A DNA stretch of 64,000 bases from Mesorhizobium sp. AR10. GTDB taxonomy: Bacteria > Pseudomonadota > Alphaproteobacteria > Rhizobiales > Rhizobiaceae. Position numbers and translations under genes: made by a program. How positions within the stretch are numbered: the stretch's first letter is position 1; each line of letters starts with the position of its first letter. Below the pieces are notes generated by a model. It saw only the letters and a list, made by a program, of their open reading frames with translations. It was not told where the DNA came from and ran no database searches. Of the stretch, positions 17,162-24,503 are shown one piece after another. The stretch spans positions 2,024,001 to 2,088,000 of the forward strand of contig NZ_CP080524.1 of the NCBI RefSeq assembly GCF_024746795.1, read 5' to 3'.

Positions 17162-17900
17162 CCGGATCGTCGACGTCGAAGCCGGCATCGCTGCGCAAGC
17201 AGCGGGGCTCGACGCGCTTTATGGTCATCTGAACCCACTCGAGATCATCGAGCGCTCGGCCAGAGAACTTTTTCACGGCGAGATCGCCGCCGTTTCGTCA
17301 TTCGGTGCCGATTCAGCTGTGCTGCTGCACATGATCGCCGAGATCGACCGGTCGCTGCCGGTCATCTTCCTCGACACCGGCAAGCATTTCGGGGAGACGC
17401 TCGGCTATCGTGACGCGCTCGTCGCCGATTTCGGGCTAACCGACATCCGGGTGATCACGCCCGACGAGGCAGCACTTTCGCGTATCGACCCGACCGGCAA
17501 TCTGAACGAGACCAACACCGACGCCTGCTGCGATGTCCGCAAGGTCGAGCCCCTGGCGCGGGGCGTCGAGCCGTTCCGCGCCTGGTTCACCGGTCGCAAG
17601 CGCTTCCAGGCGGCGACACGGGCAGCTCTTCCCATCTTCGAGGCGGTCGGCTCGCGGATCCGCATCAACCCGCTGGCACGCTGGACGACCGCCGACCAGG
17701 CCGACTACATGCGCGCGCATGCGCTGCGCGAAAACCCGCTGGTCGCCTATGGCTATCTGTCGATCGGCTGCTTCCCCTGCACGCAACCGGTGCAGCCGGG
17801 CGAGGATGCGCGCAGCGGCCGTTGGGCGGGGCACGCCAAGACCGAGTGCGGCATCCATTTGTCGGGGCTGGAGAAGTCGCTGACCGACGCATCGCTTTAG
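17136..17900 (+). CDS. cysH: Adenylyl-sulfate (APS) reductase, thioredoxin-dependent
   Basis: The 254-residue protein reduces activated sulfate to sulfite. It has the PP-loop-like VSSFGADSAVLLH (residues 52-64), two cysteine pairs that bind a [4Fe-4S] cluster (C131-C132 in DACCDVRK, and C212/C215 in GCFPCT), and the catalytic C238 in ECGIH. The cluster pairs point to APS rather than PAPS as substrate. The ATG at 17136 follows a perfect AAGGAGG and lies inside cysI, so translation is coupled. The TAG stop falls within the terminal repeat of the element at 17899. Confidence 0.92.
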   Translation: MLAKPRPLDRIVDVEAGIAAQAAGLDALYGHLNPLEIIERSARELFHGEIAAVSSFGADSAVLLHMIAEIDRSLPVIFLDTGKHFGETLGYRDALVADFGLTDIRVITPDEAALSRIDPTGNLNETNTDACCDVRKVEPLARGVEPFRAWFTGRKRFQAATRAALPIFEAVGSRIRINPLARWTTADQADYMRAHALRENPLVAYGYLSIGCFPCTQPVQPGEDARSGRWAGHAKTECGIHLSGLEKSLTDASL

Positions 17901-18067
17901 GGTATGTTGATATTCAGGTGATGCCGGCCTGCAAACGGCGGGGTCCTGCGCTTCCGGTGCTCACGTACTTCAAGTACGCTCCGCTCCGGTTCTCGGAAAC
18001 CACCCAGTTTGGTCGCTTCGCGCCGTCTCGACTCCGGCTCGGCCTGAGCTGAGTTTCAACACACCCT
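17899..18067. repeat. MITE-like palindromic element between cysH and the DUF934 gene
   Basis: The ends are inverted repeats: 17899-17917 (AGGGTATGTTGATATTCAG) matches the reverse complement of 18049-18067 at 16 of 19 positions. Inside is a perfect hairpin CGTACTT-C-AAGTACG (17964-17978). The element has no gene, begins at the cysH stop codon and ends 27 bases before the next gene. Size and structure fit small non-coding palindromic elements of rhizobia (RIME-like or MITE), though I cannot confirm other genomic copies. Confidence 0.6.
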
Positions 18068-18094
18068 GGATTCATTTGGGCTTAGGAATTTTTG

Positions 18095-18628
18095 ATGACT
18101 GAACAGACGACACCGGAGACACGCCTCTGGACCCCGCAGGGTTTCCGCGAGGACGAGTGGGCTCATGCCGAAACTGCCGATGCGCTGTCCGGCAACGGTC
18201 GCTTCATCCTGCCGCTGCAGGCGTTTCTCGGCCTTGATCCGGAGGTGCGCCTGTCGGCGAAGGAGCGCATCGGCGTTGCGCTTCAACCAGGCGACCAGCT
18301 GGAAAAGATCGCCGACCTGCTCGACCAGCTGTCGCTTGTGGCGCTGGTCTTCCCGGCTTTCAGCGACGGTCGCTCGTTCTCCAAGGGAGAGTTGCTGCGC
18401 AGCCGCTACCATTTCGAGGGTGCGGTGCGCGCCACCGGCCAGGTTCTCGTCGACCAGCTGCCGCACATGCTGCGCCTTGGCTTCGACGAGTTCGAAGTGT
18501 CGCATCCCGTGCTTTTGAAGCGGCTCGAGGAAGGGCACTCCGGCGGGCTGCCGCTCTATTATCAGCCGACCTCCAAGCCGGAGCCGAAAGGCCAGAAATA
18601 CTCCTGGCGGCGCGCACGCACCGGCTGA
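18095..18628 (+). CDS. DUF934 domain-containing protein (sulfur assimilation)
   Basis: The 177-residue soluble protein carries the DUF934 pattern: LPLQAFL, FPAFSDGRSFSKGELLRSRYHFEGAVRATGQVLVDQLPHMLRLGFDEFEV. DUF934 genes almost always sit beside cysI/cysH in proteobacteria that lack CysJ, and the protein is thought to help sulfite reductase, possibly as an electron-transfer partner. The ATG at 18095 has a TAGGAA site upstream; a TTG one codon earlier is also possible. It is separated from cysH by the 169-bp element, which may weaken or end cotranscription. Confidence 0.87.
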   Translation: MTEQTTPETRLWTPQGFREDEWAHAETADALSGNGRFILPLQAFLGLDPEVRLSAKERIGVALQPGDQLEKIADLLDQLSLVALVFPAFSDGRSFSKGELLRSRYHFEGAVRATGQVLVDQLPHMLRLGFDEFEVSHPVLLKRLEEGHSGGLPLYYQPTSKPEPKGQKYSWRRARTG

Positions 18629-18699
18629 CGCGGCGGCAACGCGCTGCATCTTTACAATGGCTGCGATCGAGCTTCTCCTAGCACAGCTGGGAGGAGATC

Positions 18700-20307
18700 A
18701 TGCGCTACGACTATGTCATCGCCGGCGGCGGCTCGGCCGGCTGCACGCTGGCCGCGCGGCTCTCCGAAGACCCGTCGAAGAAGGTCTGCCTGATCGAGGC
18801 CGGTGGGACGGGAAAGGATCTGCTCATCCGCGCGCCGGCGGGCATCATCGCACTGCTGCCGGGCCGGCCGAGGATCAACAACTGGGCATTCCAGACGGTG
18901 CCGCAGGAAGGGCTTGGCGGGCGCAAGGGCTTCCAGCCGCGCGGCAAGGCGCTGGGCGGCTCCAGCGCCATCAATGCCATGCTCTACACGCGTGGGCACC
19001 GCGGCGACTATGACGAATGGGCCGGCCTCGGTTGCGATGGCTGGTCATGGGACGAGGTGCTGCCGTATTTTCGGCGTGCCGAAGGCAATCAGCGCGGCGC
19101 CGACGTCCTGCATGGCGGCGACGGACCGTTGCGGGTCGCCGAACAGCAGGAGCCACGCCCGATCGCCAGGGCCTTTGTCGAGGCCTGCGGCGAAAGCCAG
19201 ATCCGGCGCAACGACGATTTCAACGGGCCGGAGCAGGAAGGGGCAGGGCTCTACCAGGTCACGCAGTTCTGGGGCGAGGCTCGCAACGGCGAGCGCTGTT
19301 CGGCCGCCGCCGCCTATCTGCATCCGGCCATGAGCCGACCGAACCTCACTGTCATCACCGGGGCGCATGCCACCGGCATCGTCCTTGACGGCAAGCGCGC
19401 CACCGGCGTGCGCTATCGCACAGGGAAATGCGAAGCCGTGGCGGAAGCCAAGCGCGAGGTCATCCTTTGTGGCGGCGCCTTCGGATCGCCGCAACTTCTG
19501 CTTTTGTCCGGCATCGGTCCGGCGGTCGAACTTGCCGCGCATGGCATTCCGGTCGTCCATGAGTTGCCCGGCGTCGGGCAGAACCTGCAGGATCACCTCG
19601 ATTTTGTCATGGCCTGGACGTCGAGGGATGCCGACATGATGGGCATAGGTTTGCGCGGCACACCTGGCCTGCTGCGGCATATGCTGCGCTGGCGCAAGGA
19701 TGGTAGCGGCATGATCGCCACGCCTTATGCGGAGGGCGGCGCCTTCCTCAAATCCGATCCGGCGATCGACCGCCCCGACCTGCAGTTGCACTTCTGCGTC
19801 GCGATTGTCGATGATCATGGCCGCAAGCTGCATATGGGGTATGGCTTTTCCTGCCACGTCTGCGTGCTCAGGCCGCATTCGCGCGGCGCGGTCGGGCTTT
19901 CGACAACCGACCCATTGGCGCCGCCACGCATCGACCCGCGTTTTCTCTCCGACGAACGCGATGCCGTCCTGCTGCTCAAGGGGGTCAGGATGATGCGCGG
20001 CATCCTGGAAGCGCCGGCGCTGGCGAAATATCGCAATAGGGAAATCTACACCGCAGGCGTCTCCAGCGACGCTGAACTGATGGCTCATATAAGGGCTCGC
20101 GCCGACACGATCTATCACCCGGCTGGCACCTGCAAGATGGGCATCGACGACATGGCCGTGGTCGACCCGCAGCTCAGGGCACGCGGGCTGCAGGCCCTGC
20201 GCGTCGTCGATGCTTCGGTGATGCCGACACTGATTGGCGGCAACACCAATGCGCCGACGATAATGATCGCTGAAAAGGCGGCGGACATGATCCGGGCCGC
20301 TGCCTGA
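18700..20307 (+). CDS. GMC-family FAD-dependent oxidoreductase (choline/alcohol dehydrogenase-like)
   Basis: The 535-residue protein has the N-terminal FAD motif YVIAGGGSAGCTLAARLSED (residues 5-24), GMC signature 1 around GGSSAINAMLYTRG, and signature 2 in GAFGSPQLLLLSGIGP. The catalytic pair lies in YHPAGTCKMG (His) and GGNTNAPTIMIAEKAADMI (Asn). It oxidises an alcohol to an aldehyde; choline dehydrogenase-like annotation is common but the BetA context (betB, betI) is absent, so the substrate is open. GGGAGGAG precedes the ATG. Two FadR-type palindromes lie just downstream. Confidence 0.88.
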   Translation: MRYDYVIAGGGSAGCTLAARLSEDPSKKVCLIEAGGTGKDLLIRAPAGIIALLPGRPRINNWAFQTVPQEGLGGRKGFQPRGKALGGSSAINAMLYTRGHRGDYDEWAGLGCDGWSWDEVLPYFRRAEGNQRGADVLHGGDGPLRVAEQQEPRPIARAFVEACGESQIRRNDDFNGPEQEGAGLYQVTQFWGEARNGERCSAAAAYLHPAMSRPNLTVITGAHATGIVLDGKRATGVRYRTGKCEAVAEAKREVILCGGAFGSPQLLLLSGIGPAVELAAHGIPVVHELPGVGQNLQDHLDFVMAWTSRDADMMGIGLRGTPGLLRHMLRWRKDGSGMIATPYAEGGAFLKSDPAIDRPDLQLHFCVAIVDDHGRKLHMGYGFSCHVCVLRPHSRGAVGLSTTDPLAPPRIDPRFLSDERDAVLLLKGVRMMRGILEAPALAKYRNREIYTAGVSSDAELMAHIRARADTIYHPAGTCKMGIDDMAVVDPQLRARGLQALRVVDASVMPTLIGGNTNAPTIMIAEKAADMIRAAA

Positions 20308-20313
20308 CCGCTG

Positions 20314-20400
20314 TTGGTCGGACCAAGGCTGGCCGCGTTCGCCTCAGGAGCAGGCGCTGGGTCGACCCGCTATGGCAGACAAATCAATCTGGTCCGACCA
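20314..20400. promoter_or_regulatory. Paired FadR/GntR-type palindromes
   Basis: TTGGTC-G-GACCAA (20314-20326) and TGGTC-C-GACCA (20390-20400) are perfect inverted repeats with the same core, TGGTCnGACCA, 75 bases apart centre to centre. This core is typical of operators of FadR-subfamily GntR regulators. They lie between the GMC gene and the PfpI gene. No GntR regulator is encoded in the window. Confidence 0.5.
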
Positions 20401-20452
20401 ATTGTGCGATTCACGCTTTTCCTTTCGCCGTCTTGCCCTTAGGATAGGCCCA

Positions 20453-20473
20453 TTATTTCGTGATCCGAAATAA
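20453..20473. promoter_or_regulatory. Palindrome TTATTTCG-N5-CGAAATAA before the PfpI gene
   Basis: This is a perfect 8-bp inverted repeat with a 5-base centre, ending 23 bases before the start codon. It could be an operator or an mRNA hairpin near the ribosome binding site (GGGAGGAA). Confidence 0.4.
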
Positions 20474-20496
20474 ATAAGCCACGGGAGGAACCGGGA

Positions 20497-21114
20497 ATGG
20501 CAGGCAAGAAGATATTAATGCTCGTTGGCGAGTTCAGCGAGGAATACGAGATTTTCGTCTTTGAACAGGCCATGCATGCGGTTGGCCACACGGTCCATGT
20601 CGTCTGCCCCGACAAGAAGGCGGGTGACATATTGAAGACGTCGCTGCACGACTTCGAAGGCCACCAGACCTATACGGAAAAGCTCGGCCACGACTACATC
20701 CTCAACAAGACGTTTTCCGAGGTGAAGCCGGCCGAATACGATGCCGTCTACGCCGCCGGCGGGCGCGGGCCGGAATACATACGCATCGACAAGCGCGTGC
20801 AGGCGCTGGTCCGGCATTTCCACGAAACCGGCAAGCCGATCTTCACCATTTGCCACGGCGTGCAGATCCTGATTGCGGTCGATGGCGTGGTGCGCGGCCG
20901 CGAAGTCGCGGCGCTCCAGTATTGCGAGCCGGAAGTCACGCTGGCGGGTGGCATCTATATCGATGTCGCGCCGACCGGCGCCCATGTCGACGGCAATCTG
21001 GTGTCGGCCAAGGGCTGGCCGGGCCTCGCTGCCTTCATGCGCGAATGCCTGAAGGTGCTTGGCACCGAGATCCGCCATGGCGAAATCCTGCGCGACGAGC
21101 GCAAGGCAGCTTGA
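20497..21114 (+). CDS. DJ-1/PfpI-family protein
   Basis: The 205-residue protein has the class I amidotransferase-like fold. The nucleophile elbow is ICHGVQIL, with Cys at about residue 128, and the start is KKILMLVGEFSEEYE, which carries the conserved Glu seen in this family. Members include deglycase, chaperone and protease-like proteins; which applies here is not clear. A strong GGGAGGAACCGGGA site precedes the ATG. The two FadR-type palindromes and the TTATTTCG palindrome upstream suggest dedicated regulation. A shared terminator hairpin follows. Confidence 0.83.
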   Translation: MAGKKILMLVGEFSEEYEIFVFEQAMHAVGHTVHVVCPDKKAGDILKTSLHDFEGHQTYTEKLGHDYILNKTFSEVKPAEYDAVYAAGGRGPEYIRIDKRVQALVRHFHETGKPIFTICHGVQILIAVDGVVRGREVAALQYCEPEVTLAGGIYIDVAPTGAHVDGNLVSAKGWPGLAAFMRECLKVLGTEIRHGEILRDERKAA

Positions 21115-21130
21115 ACGGTTTTTGGGAAAC

Positions 21131-21153
21131 CCGCCGCACCTCTGGTGCGGCGG
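21131..21153. terminator. Terminator hairpin between convergent genes
   Basis: CCGCCGCACC-TCT-GGTGCGGCGG is a perfect 10-bp stem with a 3-base loop, lying between the stops of the PfpI gene (plus) and the desaturase gene (minus). It has only weak U-runs on either side, so it may serve both genes as a stability hairpin or terminator. Confidence 0.6.
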
Positions 21154-21158
21154 TGCGT

Positions 21159-22181
21159 CTACGCGGCCATCCGCGCTTCGCGGAATGAAATCAGCTTCCT
21201 GCGGTTCTCGTCCCATAGCGCCAGCTTGACGCAGCGCAGGCTGTCGAGAAGCGTGACGCGGCCGATGTCGCGCAGTTCCGGATAGTCCCTCAGCACTTCC
21301 GGCAGCCGGTAGCACGGCACCTTGGCGGAGAGATGGTGGACGTGGTGGACGCCGATATTGCCGGTGAACCAGTTCAGCACCGGCGGCAGGTCATAGTAGG
21401 ACGATCCATGCAGCGCGGCATGCTGGAATTCCCATTCGGAATCCTTCGCCCATTCCGTCTCCTCGAACTGGTGCTGTACATAGAACAGCCAGACGCCGGC
21501 CGAACCGGCGAGGATGACGATGGGCAGATGGACGATCAGAAAGGCGCCCGGGCCGACGAACCAGATGAGGATCGCCGCAGCCAGCGCAATGGCGACATTC
21601 GTGGCCATGGACGACACCCAAGGCGTCAGACCTCCCCGCATCATGCCGACCGGCAGCCTCTGCTCAAAAATGAAAAGCCATATTGGCCCAAGGCCGAACA
21701 TCACCAGCGGATGGCGATAGAGACGATAGCCAAGGCGGCCTCGCCAGGACATCTGCCGGTATTCGGCGACGGTCAGCGTCTTGATGTCGCCCATGCCGCG
21801 CTCGTCGAGATTGCCGGCGCTGGCGTGATGGGTGGCGTGGGCACGGCGCCAGCAATCGTAGGGCGTCAGTGTCAGCACACCCAGACTGCGGCCGATCCAG
21901 TCGTCGGCATAGCGATTGGCGAAGAAGGAGCCATGACCGCAATCGTGCTGGATCATGAAAATCCGCACCAGAAAGCCGGCCGCCGGGACGATCAGGATCA
22001 AACCCCACCAGTGACCGTAGGCATAGGCGGCCGAGGAGAGCGCCCAGAGCGTGGCGAAGGGGATCAGGGTGATGGCGAGTTCGACGGCACTGCGCCGCCT
22101 GTCAGGCTTCTTGTAGCGCGCCAGAATTTTCAGCCAGGCGCGCTTGCTGTTGGCGACAGTCTCAGGGGAAATCATGTTCAT
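21159..22181 (-). CDS. Membrane fatty acid desaturase
   Basis: The 340-residue membrane protein has the three histidine boxes of the di-iron desaturases: HDCGHGSF (about residues 78-85), HATHH (near 114) and HHVHHL (near 273), plus four hydrophobic stretches. This family introduces a double bond into acyl-lipids, using oxygen and ferredoxin or cytochrome electrons. The N-terminus MNMISPETVANSKRAW is basic after residue 10. Two candidate starts, 22181 and 22175, lack a good ribosome binding site. The gene may help adjust membrane fluidity; the exact lipid is not known. Confidence 0.86.
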   Translation of the reverse strand: MNMISPETVANSKRAWLKILARYKKPDRRRSAVELAITLIPFATLWALSSAAYAYGHWWGLILIVPAAGFLVRIFMIQHDCGHGSFFANRYADDWIGRSLGVLTLTPYDCWRRAHATHHASAGNLDERGMGDIKTLTVAEYRQMSWRGRLGYRLYRHPLVMFGLGPIWLFIFEQRLPVGMMRGGLTPWVSSMATNVAIALAAAILIWFVGPGAFLIVHLPIVILAGSAGVWLFYVQHQFEETEWAKDSEWEFQHAALHGSSYYDLPPVLNWFTGNIGVHHVHHLSAKVPCYRLPEVLRDYPELRDIGRVTLLDSLRCVKLALWDENRRKLISFREARMAA

Positions 22182-22275
22182 CAGGATTCATAGACGGACC
22201 GCCCCATCGCCGCAAGGCGGAGCTCACGCTAAATTACTGTGGGTAATTGTCGCGCGATGCGACGCGTGTCCGTTG

Positions 22276-22479
22276 CTACTGCTGGTGTTTGCCGCCCGCC
22301 AAACTGCCTTCGACACCGTCCAGTCTGTCGAGCAGCTCCCTGAAATGGTCGGGAATGTCGGCCTCGGTACGGAATGCCGGCAAGGTGCGCAGGAAGCGCG
22401 CTGTTGCCTCGGTGCTGAACTGGCGTTTGATGTCGGCAGCAAGACTTTCGCGCCTGTCGCCATTGTTGCGGGTCATCAT
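22276..22479 (-). CDS. Small hypothetical protein, 67 aa
   Basis: The frame gives MMTRNNGDRRESLAADIKRQ, followed by a helical, charged sequence with FRTEADIPDHFRELLDRLDG. An AGGAT site lies about 8 bases upstream of the ATG at 22479, and third codon positions are GC-rich, as in neighbouring genes. It is likely a real small soluble protein, but I do not recognise a family. Confidence 0.5.
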   Translation of the reverse strand: MMTRNNGDRRESLAADIKRQFSTEATARFLRTLPAFRTEADIPDHFRELLDRLDGVEGSLAGGKHQQ

Positions 22480-22646
22480 TTCAAAATCCTGTGTCGGCTT
22501 CGAAACTCCTCCGGCCTTGGAATGGTTCCCACATCATGGTCTGTTGGCAAGCAAAGCCAGAGAATACGGTAAAATTTGAATTAATGTCGAAGGTCTTCGC
22601 AACGCACCGTCAAAGCTCGACCGGCAGCCTTCAGTATCGCTTGCCC

Positions 22647-22675
22647 CTTGATTTTTGGCTGCCAAACCTCGATAT
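22647..22675 (+). promoter_or_regulatory. Candidate RpoH (heat-shock) promoter of grpE
   Basis: CTTGAT - 17 bases - CGATAT closely resembles the rhizobial sigma-32 promoter consensus (CTTGAA-N16/17-CCATAT) and ends 42 bases before the grpE start. No CIRCE inverted repeat and no hrcA gene are present upstream. Confidence 0.4.
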
Positions 22676-22717
22676 CGGGCGCAAATCCAAACCATTCGAA
22701 AATGACGGGAAACGGCG

Positions 22718-23347
22718 ATGAGCGACCAGACAAAAGACGAACGCGCGCCCGAGGATATCGAAACGGCCGAGACCGAGCGCACGGAAGGCAGCGTCGACGG
22801 CGACTATGAAGCGCTGGTTCGGCTGCTGAAGGAAAACGACGAACTGAAGGACCGCGCGCTGCGCGTTGCGGCCGAGATGGAAAATCTGCGGCGCCGCACC
22901 GCCCGCGACGTGCATGACGCGCGCGCCTATGCGGTGGCCAATTTCGCCCGCGACATGCTGTCGGTGTCGGACAATCTGCGCCGAGCACTCGATGCCATCC
23001 CGGCCGAGGCCAAGGCATCGGGCGACGCCGGGTTCAAAGCGCTGATCGACGGCGTCGAGATCACCGAGCGCGCCATGCTGTCGGCGCTTGAGCGGCACGG
23101 GGTAAAGAAGCTTGAGCCGGAAGGCGAGAAATTCGACCCGAATTTCCATCAGGCGATGTTCGAGGTGCCAAATCCGGAGGTGCCGGCCAACACCGTCGTC
23201 CAGGTGGTGCAGCCGGGCTATTCGATCGGTGAGCGCGTGCTGCGGCCGGCCATGGTCGGCGTCGCCAAGGGCGGACCCAAGCATGTGGCGAGCGAAACAC
23301 CTGTCGAACCCGGCCCGGTCAACGACGAGGCCGAAAGGGACGCTTGA
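22718..23347 (+). CDS. grpE: Nucleotide exchange factor GrpE
   Basis: The 209-residue protein is the co-chaperone that releases ADP from DnaK. An acidic disordered N-terminus (about 1-35) is followed by the long dimerisation helix ([21 protein letters not shown]) and the beta-wing ([40 protein letters not shown]). Length is normal. hrcA, often the upstream neighbour, is absent. The candidate heat-shock promoter upstream fits stress control. Confidence 0.95.
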   Translation: MSDQTKDERAPEDIETAETERTEGSVDGDYEALVRLLKENDELKDRALRVAAEMENLRRRTARDVHDARAYAVANFARDMLSVSDNLRRALDAIPAEAKASGDAGFKALIDGVEITERAMLSALERHGVKKLEPEGEKFDPNFHQAMFEVPNPEVPANTVVQVVQPGYSIGERVLRPAMVGVAKGGPKHVASETPVEPGPVNDEAERDA

Positions 23348-23354
23348 GAGTTAG

Positions 23355-23453
23355 GGGAACAAGGGAGTAGGGCAGTAGGAAAATAGAGCAGCCGTACCAA
23401 TTGTACGGCTTCGTGCTATTCATATCTCCCTACTGCCCTATTCCCTTACTCCC
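23355..23453. repeat. Palindromic intergenic repeat after grpE
   Basis: The 25-base outer arms 23355-23379 and 23429-23453 are inverted repeats matching at 22 of 25 positions, with a perfect 12-bp core TAGGGCAGTAGG / CCTACTGCCCTA. A second small palindrome CCGTAC-CAATT-GTACGG lies at the centre. The element separates grpE from the next gene and may act as a terminator; a related sequence lies at 31448. Confidence 0.6.
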
Positions 23454-23464
23454 GCCATAGCCCC

Positions 23465-24097
23465 ATGAATCCGATCGACCTTCTCGACTACGCCGGCGTC
23501 GCGGTCTTCGCCGCGACCGGTGCGCTTGCCGCCTCGCGCAAGCAGCTCGACATTATCGGCTTCCTGTTCCTGGCCAGCGTCACCGGCATCGGTGGCGGCA
23601 CGTTTCGCGACGTCATCCTCAACCTGCCGGTTTTCTGGGTCGCCAACTCCGGCTATGTGCTGATCTGCGCGGTGGTTGCGGTGGTGGTGTTCTTCAGCGC
23701 GCACCGCGTCGAATCCCGCTGGAAATGGCTGCTCTGGCTCGATGCCATCGGGCTCGCCGCCTTTTCGGTGATGGGCGCGGCCAAGGGGCTGGCCATCACC
23801 GGCTCTCCGGTCGTGTCGGTCATCACCGGCGTGCTCACAGCTACATTCGGCGGCATTCTGCGCGATCTCCTGGCCGGGGAGCCATCGGTGCTGCTCAGGC
23901 CGGAAATCTATGTCACCGCCGCGCTTGCAGGTGCGGCCCTCTACACAACAGGCGATCTCGCAGGGCTGCCGCCGCTCGCATCTGGCCTGGTCGGCTTCGC
24001 AGCGGCTTTTCTGGTACGCGGCGGCGCGCTCAAATTCGGCTGGTCGTTTCCATCCTACAAGAGCCGGCCCGGCCGGCGGCCGGAAGACATTCCCTAA
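23465..24097 (+). CDS. Trimeric intracellular cation (TRIC) channel family protein
   Basis: The 210-residue membrane protein is an internal repeat of three segments plus a seventh. The two family motifs are GIGGGTFRDVILNLPVFW (first half) and FGGILRDLLAGEPSVLLR (second half), characteristic of the TRIC/UPF0126 (YicG-like) family. It forms homotrimeric K+-permeable channels in bacteria. The start at 23465 follows the palindromic repeat directly. It ends 4 bases before the convergent YjbR-like gene. Confidence 0.88.
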   Translation: MNPIDLLDYAGVAVFAATGALAASRKQLDIIGFLFLASVTGIGGGTFRDVILNLPVFWVANSGYVLICAVVAVVVFFSAHRVESRWKWLLWLDAIGLAAFSVMGAAKGLAITGSPVVSVITGVLTATFGGILRDLLAGEPSVLLRPEIYVTAALAGAALYTTGDLAGLPPLASGLVGFAAAFLVRGGALKFGWSFPSYKSRPGRRPEDIP

Positions 24098-24101
24098 GAA
24101 A

Positions 24102-24503
24102 TCATCTTCCCGAGCGAGCAGCTTGCCAGGCTTTGAGCAGCGTCTTCGGTGCCTGCGCCACAAAGGTGCGCTCAAGCCGGTGGCGCAGTTCGTCGGGCGC
24201 GATCACATGCACCCTGACGAGGATAGCCGGCCAACCCTTGTAGTGGTCGGTCTCGAAATAGATGTCGGGTGCCGCCTCGAGCAGCATCTCCTTCTCGTCG
24301 AGCGGGCACATCAAGACGATGGTGTCGGCATCCTTGACCCTGGTCAGCAGCTTCTTGCCGACCTTCAGCGCCGGCGTGCCATAGGACGTGGTTTCGACGA
24401 CGTCCGGCAGGCCGCGTGCCGCAAGCTGCAATTTTTGGAAAGCGCCGGAAAGGTCGTCGTTCACCACAGGATCAGGCGGCGAAGCGCTGGGCTTCCCCGC
24501 CAT
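24102..24503 (-). CDS. MmcQ/YjbR-family protein
   Basis: The 133-residue protein shows the YjbR fold pattern: ARGLPDVVETTSYGTPALKVGKKLLTRV, LDEKEMLLEAAPDIYFETDHYKGWPAILVRV, and RLERTFVAQAPK. Members are often labelled DNA-binding because of a cleft in the fold, but the function is unproven. It starts 32 bases inside the 3' end of olsB, on the same strand in a different frame, so the two are probably translationally coupled. Confidence 0.83.
   Translation of the reverse strand: MAGKPSASPPDPVVNDDLSGAFQKLQLAARGLPDVVETTSYGTPALKVGKKLLTRVKDADTIVLMCPLDEKEMLLEAAPDIYFETDHYKGWPAILVRVHVIAPDELRHRLERTFVAQAPKTLLKAWQAARSGR

Noticed and set aside
15458..17188. 576-codon open frame on the minus strand opposite cysI
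   Set aside because: Antisense shadow; the opposite strand carries CysI with all cluster ligands.
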